Source of the DNA: Tipula vernalis
Taxonomy: Eukaryota > Arthropoda > Insecta > Diptera > Tipulidae
DNA: 64,000 nt
Direction: 5' to 3'
NCBI GenBank assembly: GCA_958295665.1
Contig: OY282559.1
Coordinates: forward strand, 251,715,461 to 251,779,460
The position numbers and the translations under genes were made by a program. Positions 46,481 through 58,784 of the stretch are shown here, one piece after another. The number at the start of each line of letters is the position of its first letter. Positions within the stretch are counted from its first letter, which is position 1. Under the pieces are notes generated by a model that was not told where the DNA came from, searched no databases, and worked only from the letters and a program-made list of their open reading frames with translations.

Positions 46481-47553
46481 TTTTTCAGTGGGTTGGAACC
46501 CACTGACTAAACGATAATTCAGCATCCTCGCAATCAATCGGTTCCATAAAAACTTAATTTTACGTTTTGATGTTTTATACAAATGCAAACTTTATATATT
46601 CGGCTGCTGATGTTTAGTAGTGATGTTGAAATAGCACGATGTACAAATTGACAAATTTGCAATTGTTTCAGTCGAACCCGGCAGAAGAATTTTAATACTA
46701 CCATTAACTTTCCTTAAATTTTTCGAACAGTTCGAAAGCGTTCCAAAAAAATTTTTATACAGGAAATCAGAGAGGTTGGACCTAACAAAAGACTCATAAC
46801 AAAATTATATATTTTTTTATTAATTGTTGTACCTAAAATTTTTTTTTTTTTTATAAATAATTAATTTATTATAATGAATAACTAAAGGGCGACCGAACAA
46901 TTTTAATCGGTTATTTTATGAGGTTGGCTGTACAACAAAATGTTCTCAGAAAATTGAAAAAACTATATCTTTCAAATTTTATTTGTATACCCTAAAAAGG
47001 GGTAGATCAACTTATTTAAACATATTTTGCAAGAAAACGAAACAAGCTGATATGCTTTTTTAATACGTTCAATTAATAAGCGAGACAATAATAATAAAAA
47101 AATGAACACTAGAGAAAATTCAAAGATAACATTTCGGAGGCCATTTTGAAAAGAAAGCAATGAAAGGTGGGTATCATTTTTATAATTATTTTAGAATTCA
47201 TTTAAGTTTAAAATGAGTAACTTTATAATTTTCGGATAGTTAGATTTCTTTTTCTGTAGCAATAAAAATAACCCCACGTTTGACACATTCTGTCTTAAAA
47301 AACAGCAACAAAAAATCATGATCCATACATTTTTTTTTAATCAGTGATCATAAAAATCATAAAATTAAAACATGACTTCCAAAAATTGTGATTTAACGTA
47401 TTTTACACCATTTCATTTAAACTAAATGTTTTTTTCTTTTGTTTGTATGTGTAATTTTATTATAATTATTTATGCATATATCCACAATTTTACAAAAACA
47501 AAATGTAAAGGAAATCTTCAAAAATACAGACAACGATTTTTGGGTTTTAAGAC
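46481..47553. other. AT-rich non-coding stretch
   Basis: No gene or repeat recognised. Confidence 0.5.
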
Positions 47554-47850
47554 ATGATTAATTTTTCTGTTTATGGTATGTCTTTACAGTGTATTGTATG
47601 TTGCGTTTTAACTCTTTTGTGGACGTCGAATGTCGTTGAATGTAATCGGCTGGTAAATTTTTATAATTTTTCTTTAAGCACTTTATTTGAAATTTGGGAA
47701 AATGATGAAAACAGAAACGAACTAAAGGCGCGCTTGCAAAAATTGTGTTACCCAAGTGGAACAAGAACTTCGCTGAGCTTCAAGGGCCCGACCGCCCCAA
47801 TTACGGTGCGAATTTTGAATAAAATAAAACCTAATGCCCATCAACAATAA
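47554..47850 (+). CDS. Hypothetical 98-aa protein with possible signal peptide
   Basis: The frame opens at ATG 47554. An internal Met at residue 9 starts a hydrophobic stretch, MSLQCIVCCVLTLLWTSNVV, that looks like a secretion signal with a cut near VEC. The rest is soluble, with two Cys and a basic C-terminus. TTTACAG at 47583-47589 could be a splice acceptor, so this may be the last exon of a longer gene. AATAAA follows at 47820. The base composition is less AT-rich than both flanks, which favours a real or recently real gene. I do not recognise the family, and a chance ORF remains possible. Confidence 0.25.
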   Translation: MINFSVYGMSLQCIVCCVLTLLWTSNVVECNRLVNFYNFSLSTLFEIWENDENRNELKARLQKLCYPSGTRTSLSFKGPTAPITVRILNKIKPNAHQQ

Positions 47851-50800
47851 ACTAAAAAAATTCTCTTTAACCAAGAATATTTAAAAGCTTTTAAAATCTA
47901 AAAAAAAATATTAAAATATTAAACCAAAAATAAACATAAATTTTTATATTATTGTACACTTATTTGGAAATTCTCATTTGACTTCATTTAAAAAAGCTTA
48001 AAACAATGCGGCAGTTTAATGGTTTCCCAGAACAAGGGTAATTAGGTAAAATTACTTGGAAATATTTTTTTCACAAATGGATTTATTTTTATTTCTGGAC
48101 CAAAGCAAATTCGATAAACATAATAACAGTAAAAATGATTATTTTTTAATTTGTTATTTATAAATATTCACTTCCGAAAAAATGTTGATTCACGTACAAT
48201 ATATTTATTTCATATGAATTTCTGTATATATGTGTAAATAAATAGCCTTTATTCCGATGAATCGACATCCACATTTATTGGAAATTTCAACCAACATCAT
48301 GAGCATATAATACTTATGTTTATTAATAATTAAAACTATTAATTAATAAATTACAAGAATTTTTCGTTTATGCATAAGAAACATATATAATACATACCTA
48401 CATTACATACCATATATTATACATACAGATTCGATTCAACTTTCAACCTTAATATTTTAATACAGAATAAAAATCAATTTTATATGTATAATGTAAAACG
48501 TGTGCTCCTTCCTAAGCCAAAGAAATTTCTAATTATAAAACAAGAAAAATAGGGAAAAATATTTCACCATTAATTTTTCACAATGTTAACATGAAATAAA
48601 ATGAACCAATTTTCGCGATCACATTACATTGCGTGTGTATACTTAAATAATCCTACATGTTTGATTTTTATGCGCGAGTTACATTCCGATCATGTATAAT
48701 TAAAAAGTTTTGTTTACAAAAATGGAATTGGGGTCGACTCTAATAAAAACCCATATTCGTATATTTGAAATGAAACGGGAAGCAGTTGGTACTTGTGTGT
48801 ACTTGTACGTTGTACCTCTCTCTTATGCATACAACATGTGCAAAATTTTATTTTTTTTTCCATTACTATTACTATTGTTATTATTAAATTTTAGGTAGGT
48901 AAATAATAAAATTTTCAGTACATAAGTAGTTATTTACAGTTAAGTATAACTGAAAAACATAATTTTATGATTGTTATTTTAATATTACAAAAAATCTAAG
49001 TTTTCCAATATAACATAAAACTGTGCGTACAAGCGTACGTTGGTTTATATATACCATAGTAAAAATTATTAAAGTAATTAACCGTGCATTTACGCTTGTA
49101 CGTAGCAAAACCAAAGTTTTCCACATATACTCGTATACCCTAAATATCACTCCTAGATAATAGCTTCCTGAAACTATACATTTCCTTTAGCAAAACACAT
49201 TTTTTGGTTGTTCATTTTATCGCGCACGAAATATACATCCCGAATTTTCCTTCTTCCTTTCTATTTAAACATTTGCATGCGGTTGCTGTTACTGTATATC
49301 AAATTGAATGATTCTCGTTTAATGTATACAAGCCCCGTGTATAGGATACATAAAAAGGAACAAATGCAAAAAAATGTATGTAAATTTAACAAGAAAAAAG
49401 AAAGGGTTGTAGGTAGTTCTTTTCATATTACATTATAATATCCCATCGAAACATAAAATGTTGGGGTGTTTGTCTACTTGTTAGTATACAGTGTAAATTA
49501 ACTTTGGAGCAGGAAAATCATAAAACGAAATATTCTTTCTATTTAACATACAAATTTCATTTCATTCACAACACCAATCAATCTAAATAACATAATTTTT
49601 GTTACCATGAATAATAGAATTTTTTTTTTTTTTTTTGTATACAAAACGAAATTTGAATATAAATTGAAAACATAGACCCGAATGAACGAACCAAAGTAAA
49701 ATAAAACTGTGAGCAACCTGTATTATATTCCTCGTGCCGTCTATAATACCAAATAATATGTATACGAGAAAAGTAACATAAGAATTTTATCTATTTTTTA
49801 TAAATGTTTCCAAATTTCAGATGAAAATTTATCGTATAAATCCTTTTTCAGGTGTTGTTGTTAGTTTGGCATAAACATTTTCGTACATATAACATATATG
49901 AAGCCCTTGATTAACCAAAGATGTTAAATTGGAAATTAAATTAGAGATGCATTTATAAAATTTACGTACGCATTTCATCATATCACTTTTCGTAAATATT
50001 TATGTTCAAAATGTTTTGGTTGGCTTTTCATTTACGCGATATAAAGTCCTTGAAGCTTAAGTGAAACCCCAAAAAATTGGAATATTTATGAATTTTGGGT
50101 ACCCAATTTTTAAAATTATATACGATTTTATATGTAAATTTGGTTTAGTATTTATTTATACTATACATTCGTGCAACGATGGTGATTGGAAGATCAAATA
50201 ATAAATACATGGATGATAAAGAAATATTTGGGTTGCTTGTATTAACTAGGAAGCAGATTTAGTGGATATAAATTAAGGTTTTAATTAAATGAGGGTACTT
50301 ACTGTTTATAAAATGAAAGATCTCAGTGAATTTTGAGCGAAAATGGCAGCCATTATTTATAAATATTTTGTTATCTTCACAAACATAAAAATCTTAAACA
50401 AATAATATAAAAATAGATGATCTCTAAAGTTTGATCTTTTACTTAGGTGAACCAATTTTTTAACATCAACTGCACATACAATGTACATGCAAAAAACGTA
50501 ATAAATTCTTAAGTGGTAGGACCTTAAAAAAATTGAAATCAAAACATATAATTTAACAAGATGAAAGAAAAATACTTTCCGATAATTTTAAAACAAAATA
50601 ATAATAGTAATAATCAATCAAAGTAAGTTCAGTGGAACCTCTTTTATCCGGAAAATGTTTTATTTTTTTATTCGAATTCTTTAATTTTCTTCTTTAATCC
50701 CGCTTGTGTAGAAGTGGATTTAAGCAGAACCAATATCAAATGTCTATTTTAAAGAACTTAATAAGTAACAATGAAGATTAAAAGTTACTAACAAATATTT

Positions 50801-51180
50801 ACAGTTTTACCATTGAGGAAGGACTTTAGAGAGGCTTTAGAGAGGATTAGTAGGTATTCTATGGTTTTACTGTAAATTTTACTGGAAAAAAAAACATTAT
50901 TCGGAAAAATCGTTAATCGTTCTGGATTAGGCCCCAAAATTATTTTGAAGGGATCATACCGAACGTAAAACAAATGTGTGTTCTAAACTTTGGAACGTTT
51001 TGTCTGAATCGAAAAACTGCAATTTTAGGGATATGTATTTAGGGATATGAATTTTGAATTGGTTCTTAATCGGTATTCTATAAATATTTTGTACCACAAA
51101 AAAGTATTCAAATCCATTGAATTTTTAAATACAGTGGCTTTATAAAATTTTACAACACAGATTACAAAATTCGGCTCGGT
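47851..51180. other. AT-rich non-coding stretch
   Basis: Only short frames, none with recognisable domains. Poly(T) runs occur at 48850 and 49620. Confidence 0.5.
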
Positions 51181-51459
51181 TCATATAGATGGAATTGTAA
51201 TTTGATTTACCATTTTCTCAAGTAGTCTGTAAAGGAAGAAAAAGAAAAATAATCCATACCTATTTTTCATCGTTTTCCATTTTCTTTCCTTGCCTTCTAA
51301 TACAAACTGATACCCGTCGAAAATGATCGGCGAATTACATAGCAAGGCCTTAGGATTTGATAAATCTCCAATATTTAATTTTTCCTCAAAAAGCCTTGTA
51401 TAATGGATATTCCTGCCTTGTGTAGTTTGGAAATTTCTTGTTTGAAAAGTATCTCGCAT
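51181..51459 (-). pseudogene. Possible FLYWCH-like zinc-finger fragment
   Basis: On the minus strand a 92-codon frame contains SNPKALLCNSPIIFDGYQFV followed by a Lys/Trp-rich stretch. It resembles the first half of FLYWCH domains (a Ser-x-x-G-x-x-x-L then 'dGy.F.'), which occur in flies in chromatin proteins and in some transposon proteins. The Cys-His half is not seen; a run of Phe follows. The match is weak and short. Confidence 0.25.
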
Positions 51460-52090
51460 TGTAGTATAAAAAATTAGTACAAAGGTCGTTAAACTACAAG
51501 TAGAAAGACTATATGAGGAAAGACCTTGCTTAAGAAACTGATGTGCGTAAATAAGCCATGTGGTTATAAAATTTTGCTACCACCACTGTGTATGATTTTT
51601 GTCATTGTCATTTTGTTGGTCAGAGGAGGGTGTTGAAACATTATCTACTAAATAAGTATACCATAATATAGATTTAAAAATGTTATACAAACACTTAATT
51701 CGCAAACGGAGATTAGATCAGGACTCAATCTATCATTGTAACTCTTATGGGTAAAGTAACACAATTTGATTTTTGGAATTGATATAGAAACGCCAAAAGT
51801 GTGATGGATTTTATTTTATTTAAAAGTCAATTTCCAATAAGAAACACATTAAGCAAGTCTTTAATCGAACCATTTTTTAGGGAAAGAATTATGTCTGTTA
51901 ACTAGTTCTGGCAAAATGGATTGGCCTACACAATTTCGATAGCATTCCAGTTGAAAAGAAAAATCAATGGTGTTTTCAAGATTTCCACTAATGGTTCAAA
52001 ATAACGAAATCTTAGTTTATTTAAAGCAGATGTATCTTGAATACTTCATTAGTCAAGTAAGATAGGGTAACGCTAATTTATCATTGAAAT

Positions 52091-52152
52091 ATGCCAAGAA
52101 TCAGCACAAAAGATCTTTTAGGTCGTAGTGCTAGCCGCTTTTGGGCAGGGAC

Positions 52153-52198
<46 letters not shown>

Positions 52199-52206
52199 CC
52201 AAGAAT
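52091..52206 (+). mobile_element. Very short retroposed LINE tail with poly(A) and 11-bp target duplication
   Basis: The direct repeat ATGCCAAGAAT (52091-52101 and 52196-52206) encloses 94 bp: about 52 bases starting CAGCACAAAAGATCTTTTAG, then about 41 A. The first 25 bases match the 3' part of the insert at 5103-5859 (CAGCACAATAGATCTTTTAG and GGTCG.AGTGC), after which they differ. This is a severely 5'-truncated product of target-primed reverse transcription. The near-perfect A-run and duplication suggest it is recent. Confidence 0.9.
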
Positions 52207-53229
52207 GGTTTTGTGATTTAATTAATTTTTAGTAATAATCCACTGTTACTTTTTGCGTTAGTGAAATTCAATAATTTGCATACTTTAAGTAAGGTCGCCT
52301 TCATAAAAAGAGTTATGGCAGTCAGTTTTTTGAAACCTTAGCGTACAATTGCAATGTAATGCACTCAAACTAAAAAATGCAGTTGTAAAATTTGAAACAT
52401 AGGGTGTGTCTGAAATGCGAATTTAAATGCACTTTTTTAAAATGCGCATTTTTTGATTAAATTAAATTACATTAAAATCACTAAATTAATTAAAATGTGC
52501 CAACACCAAAGTAATAAATCGATAAATAGGTTAATCAAAATATAAATTGACATCAAATAGATGTATCAAAAATGCACATAAAAACTACATCGCATGGTAC
52601 AGAGTGGTACATGTAAAAAAATGCCTTTAAGGTAAAAAAATACAGCACACTGATTGGCCAATATACGGCCATCTTGAAAACCTTTAAGGCAAAAATAAAA
52701 AATTGGACGTTGTTCAATTTTCTATATGGCAAATTTTTTGTCGTATGGTAAATTGGCATATCCTTAAAAAAGTTGCTGTCACTTTTTACCAAACGACACA
52801 TTTGTTTCTTTTTCTTTTTATTTTTTATATTGTGTTCATCTTAAAAACCGGGGACTATCTTAAAAAATGTATGACAAGTAAAATGTTAAATCTATTAAAT
52901 GGCATAACATAAAAAAGTTCGTACGGCAAAATTTTACATGTATTCTCAATATATGACTTTTTTTGTGGTAGAAGGTAATTCAAATCAACCAATCAGCGCG
53001 CTGATATATTTTATCAGTCTTTTAAAAATTACAAAAAAACTATTACCCGCCATTTTCATACAAAACTTGCGTATTCATTCGACTGAAATGGTTATCATTA
53101 CATTGAAATGTAAGGCATGATCCACTGAATGATAAAGAATGTAAAACTCATATGGCGTTTAAAACTTCATTGGTTAGTTTATTTCTCTTTTTTGTATTTA
53201 AAAAGATCCTTTCAGCCTCAGCATTTGTC
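52207..53229. other. AT-rich non-coding stretch
   Basis: Short chance frames only. Confidence 0.5.
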
Positions 53230-53799
53230 TGAGCGAGCGTTAAAATGGATTGAGTCACTTTTGATATTTCCGGAAAAGTGAGATTGAATTTATTCATTCG
53301 GTAATTTGTGCATTCCACTGCTGTTATTTCTTCGTATGCTAAAACATTTTTTTATAATTCCGTCGCGTTTAGTATTCCCCAACATCGCCTTTTTAATAAT
53401 GTCGGAATCTGGCGCAATTGGGCTGGCAACATTGCGTTCTGCAAAAAATAAGTTGGCCCTAACCTAAAAATTATCTACAGCTCTGTCATTCGATTTATAT
53501 TTTGCCTTAAAAAAGGTTTTCACATCGGGTGTATTTGTAATATTTTCGACATAAACCTTGTGTTTTTTCGAATCCGAATGTTTTCGTAAGTCCGATTTAC
53601 CACAGTTTAGATCTCGGCTACAAGCCATACATATAATTGCATCTATCGTCGTCATCTGGGACTTTCTCGAGGCAACTTTTAAATTGTTCGACATTAAACC
53701 AACCATTGTTGAATTTGGTTTTCGCCACTTTAATTTCGACGAACGAGTATTTTTTTGTCGTTCCTCATGGGAATCGTAAGACGATAATGATGAATCCAA
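53230..53799 (-). pseudogene. hAT-like zinc-finger transposase remnant
   Basis: On the minus strand a 111-codon frame (53799-53464) has a C2H2/BED-like finger, CMACSRDLNCGKSDLRKH with a second His in SKKH, and ends RAVDNF. After its stop the same direction continues with FFAERNVASPIAP and DSDIIKKAMLGNTKR. This resembles the 'AELr.a.F..EHNl....' and 'DSkIAk....rTK' region of hAT-like transposases. Further stops follow to 53230. Family assignment rests on this pattern. No termini were found. Confidence 0.5.
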
Positions 53800-56324
53800 A
53801 TCACTCCTTTAAACGTGTAAAATTTAAATAATAAATGTCCACAATGGCACAAATAGACAAAACGGTATGCACAGTTATGAAAGGAATTCTACAAAAGATA
53901 ACACAAACAAATTAAAAACGGTTAGATAATGTTGACAGAAAAGAACCCTGGAAACAGAAACACTAAAAGAGAAATACCACTAAGCAGACTGATGGGAAGG
54001 AAATTGATACAAAACAGCGATGCATTTTGGAATTTTTTATTAATAAATATGACTTAAGTATATAAATTTCTAAAATCCCTACATTAAAGGTATTGTTAAA
54101 AATTTGCCTTTTTTCCGAATTCTCCCTACACCTGGCAACACTGAGGTCATCAGCAACTTATCACACTGGTCAGTTGTTAATATTCAGTTGGAGAATCTTA
54201 ACGGATTGGAAGAAATAACACTGTAAATTAAAATGTTTTAAAGAATTTAAGAAAATCATCTTTATGAACTAAGGCAATGAATTGCAAAGATATTCAACAA
54301 AATAATTTACTATACTCTATTCTAGTATTGTACTGAATAATTATTAATCGTGCCCAAAAAATTTAACTCATTTGACGCTTAAAAAACCAATTAATTCATT
54401 TATGAAAATAGATCATCTTACACAATCTTATATTCATTTTTGAATATCAACGAAAACACAAACTGCATTTTTAGCCTTCAGGAACATAAGGACCATAAAA
54501 TACAATTTGCTTAAAAAAAATAAAAGAAGTTTTTATTGGCTATGAATTGTGAATTTAATTTTATTTTTTCTGGCAGGTAAAAAATGAAGAACCGAAAAAA
54601 TAAAATTATCATTTCCCCAGCAATTAGAAATTTTTTAATTTAAAAATAGGAGGCGCGCACTCAAAAGGATCATCTGGACCGCCCACTTTCTTCCTCTCCC
54701 ATCCTGAAACAGATTATTAGAAAGATTGAAAGATTCAAATATTTCCATCAAAAATAAATCGAAATTAATCGTTTTGTTTGCTGCATGCAATGTCGTCTAG
54801 GTCAACAAAGATGGCTGTGCTGCATAATATACCAAATTTGATTGCACAAGACATCCGTAGACTTTAATCCATATACATATATATAGAAAAACATAACTAT
54901 AATTCTAGGTACGGTAAACAGCTCTGTTTAGTTTTCCAAGAACTTCTTAATTCGAATTCTATTGATTTAAACGAGAATTTTCATATTTTTGAATATCTAT
55001 TTTTATTTTTAATTTAATTAGCTTAGTTTATTTTCATTTTAAATTTAAAATAGATTACATAATGTAAATAAAACAATGAGAAGTAAAATCATAGAAAATA
55101 AAATATCTTAACGTACTGGAGTCACGATTCAATATAACAGAAAAAAACAAACATTTTTCTTAGCAGTTTAAAGTACATTCTAAGCTTAAAATATTAATAT
55201 TCATTTAATAATTCCACATATCAACATTGATATCGGTTTTTTTATTAGCTACGGATAGATTATCTTCGGATGATGTTTGACCAGCTGTTTATGCATACAG
55301 TTAATTTACTTAAAACTAATCTATAATTTTTCATTCAACTTTTTAACTAAAATTCTATAAAAAACATTTAGCTCTACCTTTTTATCTAGAGTTGCTATCG
55401 GGAGCAAAGGAAAATTTGAAATTTTTTTTTTGTTTTTTGGCCAACCCTAGAAATTGTGGCAAACTTCATTTTGGTTTAAAAGTGTTGATGTATGTCAAAT
55501 TCAAATGTCATATCGACGTGAAAGTTTTCTGAATAATAAATACGTATTTAAAATTTATTTGTGTACTATTTATTTGTGTATAATATTTATTGTGATGAAA
55601 ATAAAAGATATCTGGATCGTCTTCAATTTCTTCCACAGGTTCTATTAATTACTGAAACAAAATATGATTCATTAAATATTTTCAATTTGTGTACAGCATA
55701 CAGATACTTGAATGAATGGATATTTAAATGTACGTTGCCTTATCCACTACATAAAAAACTGACAAAAAATGTATGGTTTTATTAATTAAGGGAATCAAGA
55801 ATTTAATTTACGAAGGTAAATACAAATAAGGGGATCCTAAAATAAATTATTTTGTGTCGTATATTCCTAATTCTTGATTTTTTACGCCTGGACATGGACA
55901 TAGATTTTGTGTATTACAAAGAAACACAAACAAATTTGTTTTGATTTTGTTGATTGTTTTGAAGGCGACACAAAAACTTTAAACACTATTTAGTGATGTT
56001 CGAACTGATTCATTAACGAAATTAATTATTATTAATACCGGCAACACTTATTTGAACATCCAAAATTTTTCCATGTCGATATTCAATCAGAATTAATAAA
56101 AAAAAAATTTAGGCTCGATTTATTTCTTTTTTTCTTTTTTGCTTGAGCTTTCGAACTCAATTCAAGTCCATTTTCAAAAGCATTTTACAATTAGAATTTT
56201 CTTTAAATTTACAAAAACGAAAACAAACAAACTATAAAAAAAAAATTCCGTAGAAACCATAAGTCCTATGTTTAGACTGAAACTTATCGTGAAAGTCAAT
56301 TCTAAACCATATTTTTGAAAAATA
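53800..56324. other. AT-rich non-coding stretch
   Basis: No gene recognised. Frames at 55454-55785 are AT-rich and without motifs. Confidence 0.5.
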
Positions 56325-56554
56325 CAGGTAACCCCCAAAGAACACGATTAATTCGTTCCGTGTTGTTTAAAACCGTGTTGTTCGAGACTACAAAAAACAA
56401 CGAACACAACGAATGAAAAGCGTGAGCGTGTTATTCTTTTTCAAAAGAATAACTCGAAAATCGTGTAGTTTGAAACCGTGTAATTCGGGAGAAGGTATTC
56501 ATGTTCTTCGAAACTCGTGTTCTTCAAGTACAGTGTCCTTCGGGGGTTACCTGT
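56325..56554. mobile_element. pogo/Tigger-like MITE, 230 bp
   Basis: CAGGTAACCCCC..AG.ACAC at the left is mirrored at the right, and TA lies on each side (56323-56324 and 56555-56556). The interior consists of many GTGTT(G/C)TTCGA / CGTGTAGTTTGAAACCGTG-like units on one strand. Pogo-type MITEs have the same design, with a CAGGTA-type start and TTCGA-rich repeats. There is no ORF. Mobilisation in trans by a pogo transposase is inferred. Confidence 0.8.
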
Positions 56555-56769
56555 AAAAAGAATCAAATTTAATATGTAGTTAGATAACAATATGTGTATA
56601 AGACAAAAAACCAATTTTAGATAAATAAATCATACGTATTACCAATATAAGCATAATCTCCTACAATGTTTATTGAATTAATTATCACTGGACTTTATGT
56701 GTAACATTTCTAAAATCGATCTTTTCCTAAAAATTTTTTTATTGTTCTAAAATTTTTACATTATCCAAA

Positions 56770-57990
56770 GTTATTTTATGATTTGTATCTTTTATATGTT
56801 AAGTACATAAGAGCACTATTTTGGATTGAATTTCGAAGAACCGCACTTTTGTGTTGATAAAAACGTTTTTCAATAAATTGTTTTGTTTGCCCAGTATATG
56901 TTACGTCACACTCGCCTTGAACTTGTTAGATAACATTTGATTGTTTCTTTAGAGGAATTGGGTCCTTAAGTTTATCAAAAAGAGTTGCATTCAAATGAGA
57001 TTGCTGTTCTTCCAACAATTTTGAAATTATAATTTCGACAAATAATTTTGGTTTGCATTTTCGACTGTACCTTCAGAATTTCTATGAAAATTTATTGGCT
57101 TCCAAATAGTAACATTTACTACTTTATCGGGATAATGATTTTTAGCCAAAGTGTTTTTAATCAATCCAAATTTTTATATTGGAACTTTGTATCTGAAAGT
57201 TTCAAAATTGTTTGGGTTAGAATTTTGATTGTGTTAATTTTGTAAGAAAACGGAAGCCAAGAGTGAAAATTTAAATACCTTCCAGAGCACGTATCTTTAT
57301 GAAACCAATCTACAGAAATTTGTCCATTAGGTTCATGTATCAAAAGAGTATCCAAAAATGAAATTTTGTTGTTAGATTCTTTTTCGATCGTGTATTTTAT
57401 TCTAGATTCTATTGAATTGAACAACTATAAAAAACATCAACTTTGTCATTTGCTATAGCCGTTATAATATTCGTCTACATAACGATAGTAAAATAGCGGT
57501 TGAAAATCTAAAAAATTTAACGGCAAATTTTCCACATTTTCCATCGATACATTTGCTATTATGGGACTAACAGGAGAACCCATTGGTGAGCCAAAAATTT
57601 GTTTATAAATTTTATTATTGAAAGAGAATTCCGAATTATTTAATACGATATCTAAAGCTGTTAAATATTGAACTATCGTCAAGTTTGTTTTAGAATTTTG
57701 TTTTATACTCCTCCAATTGTTGCTTATGACATTAGTAATTCGTTTACAATCCACATTAGTAAACTACGATGACACATCTAACGACAATAAGAGGAAATTT
57801 TTAGGGATAGTAATATTACTAATTTTTTGTTTGAAATCTTCTGAATTAATTATAAACGAACTGGTTTTTCCTATACTATGTTTCAAAATATTTCCAAGAA
57901 ATGCTGATAAACCATATGCTGGACCATCTACCGAGCTTATAATAGGTATATACGGAATATTCTATATTATATGAACTTTTTACTTGAACG
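56770..57990 (-). pseudogene. Penelope-like element fragment: reverse transcriptase and GIY-YIG nuclease
   Basis: On the minus strand the RT region runs from about 57990 to 57160. It reads IPYIPIISSVDGPAYGLSAFLG, then FNNKIYKQIFGSPMGSPVSP (the family's PMGSP line), then YRYVDEY in place of YVDD. Next come NKISFLDTLLI and WFHKDTCSGRYLNFHS, all hallmarks of Penelope RT. Downstream, at about 56935-56800, CDVTYTGQTKQFIEKRFYQH matches the GIY-YIG-type endonuclease (Y-IGQT...R...H). Several frameshifts and stops occur, one near 57440. No terminal repeats were recognised. The copy is dead. Confidence 0.8.
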
Positions 57991-58784
57991 GTTCTGAACG
58001 GTTCGATTAATTAATTTTAATAGAAGAGCATTCATCCAAGCAATAGTTTAACGTTTTTGAGTTAAATTTTAATTGTTGACGTAAATTTGGGGCGTTTGGT
58101 AAATTTAAGTTAGGGCTATTCTGGTTGCCCGCAGAAATACGTGAACCCCAATCGGTCGAAAATAAAGCACCAAATAAATCAGAATAACAGCCATAGTTTT
58201 AAAGAAACAGTAATATGACCCTACAAGTACACATCTAAGTTTTCGGCCTCAAAATTGAAATGCATGCTATCAGCACGACTGGTCACACAATTTAAAGGGG
58301 AACCCAAGCCAAAAAAGCAGACATCAACAATCAGTAATCCCTCAAACGTGAATCCTTCAATAAGTCAAGTATTATTTTATGTTTTGATTTATCCGTTTCT
58401 AAAAAAATCATGAAATTTTTTCAAAAATATCTTACATGCAATAAAATGTAATTTATAAATTAAAGTGAAACGACTAACCTTACCAAGATGAATAACGGTT
58501 AATGTAGGCGCTAATTCCGGGCAGATAAAAAATTTAAAGCTTTACATTATAGTTTAAAGAGGATTTTGCAAAAACAGCCCACCACAACCAGACCTATAAG
58601 AATCGTTATAATTTGCATGAAGAGTGAAACCATCTAAATTGTATAAATCATTTTCGGAACTAAGAGATCCCCGTTTCTGTTAAAAAAACTAATATCAAAA
58701 CCCAACTTTAACACGGGATGTTCTATACAATAATAACTACGAACATTATCAGATTCATGATTCATCTATACTAGATCTAATGTA
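57991..58784. other. Non-coding stretch
   Basis: Upstream of the Penelope-like fragment. Possibly its 5' part, but nothing recognisable is seen. Confidence 0.4.
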
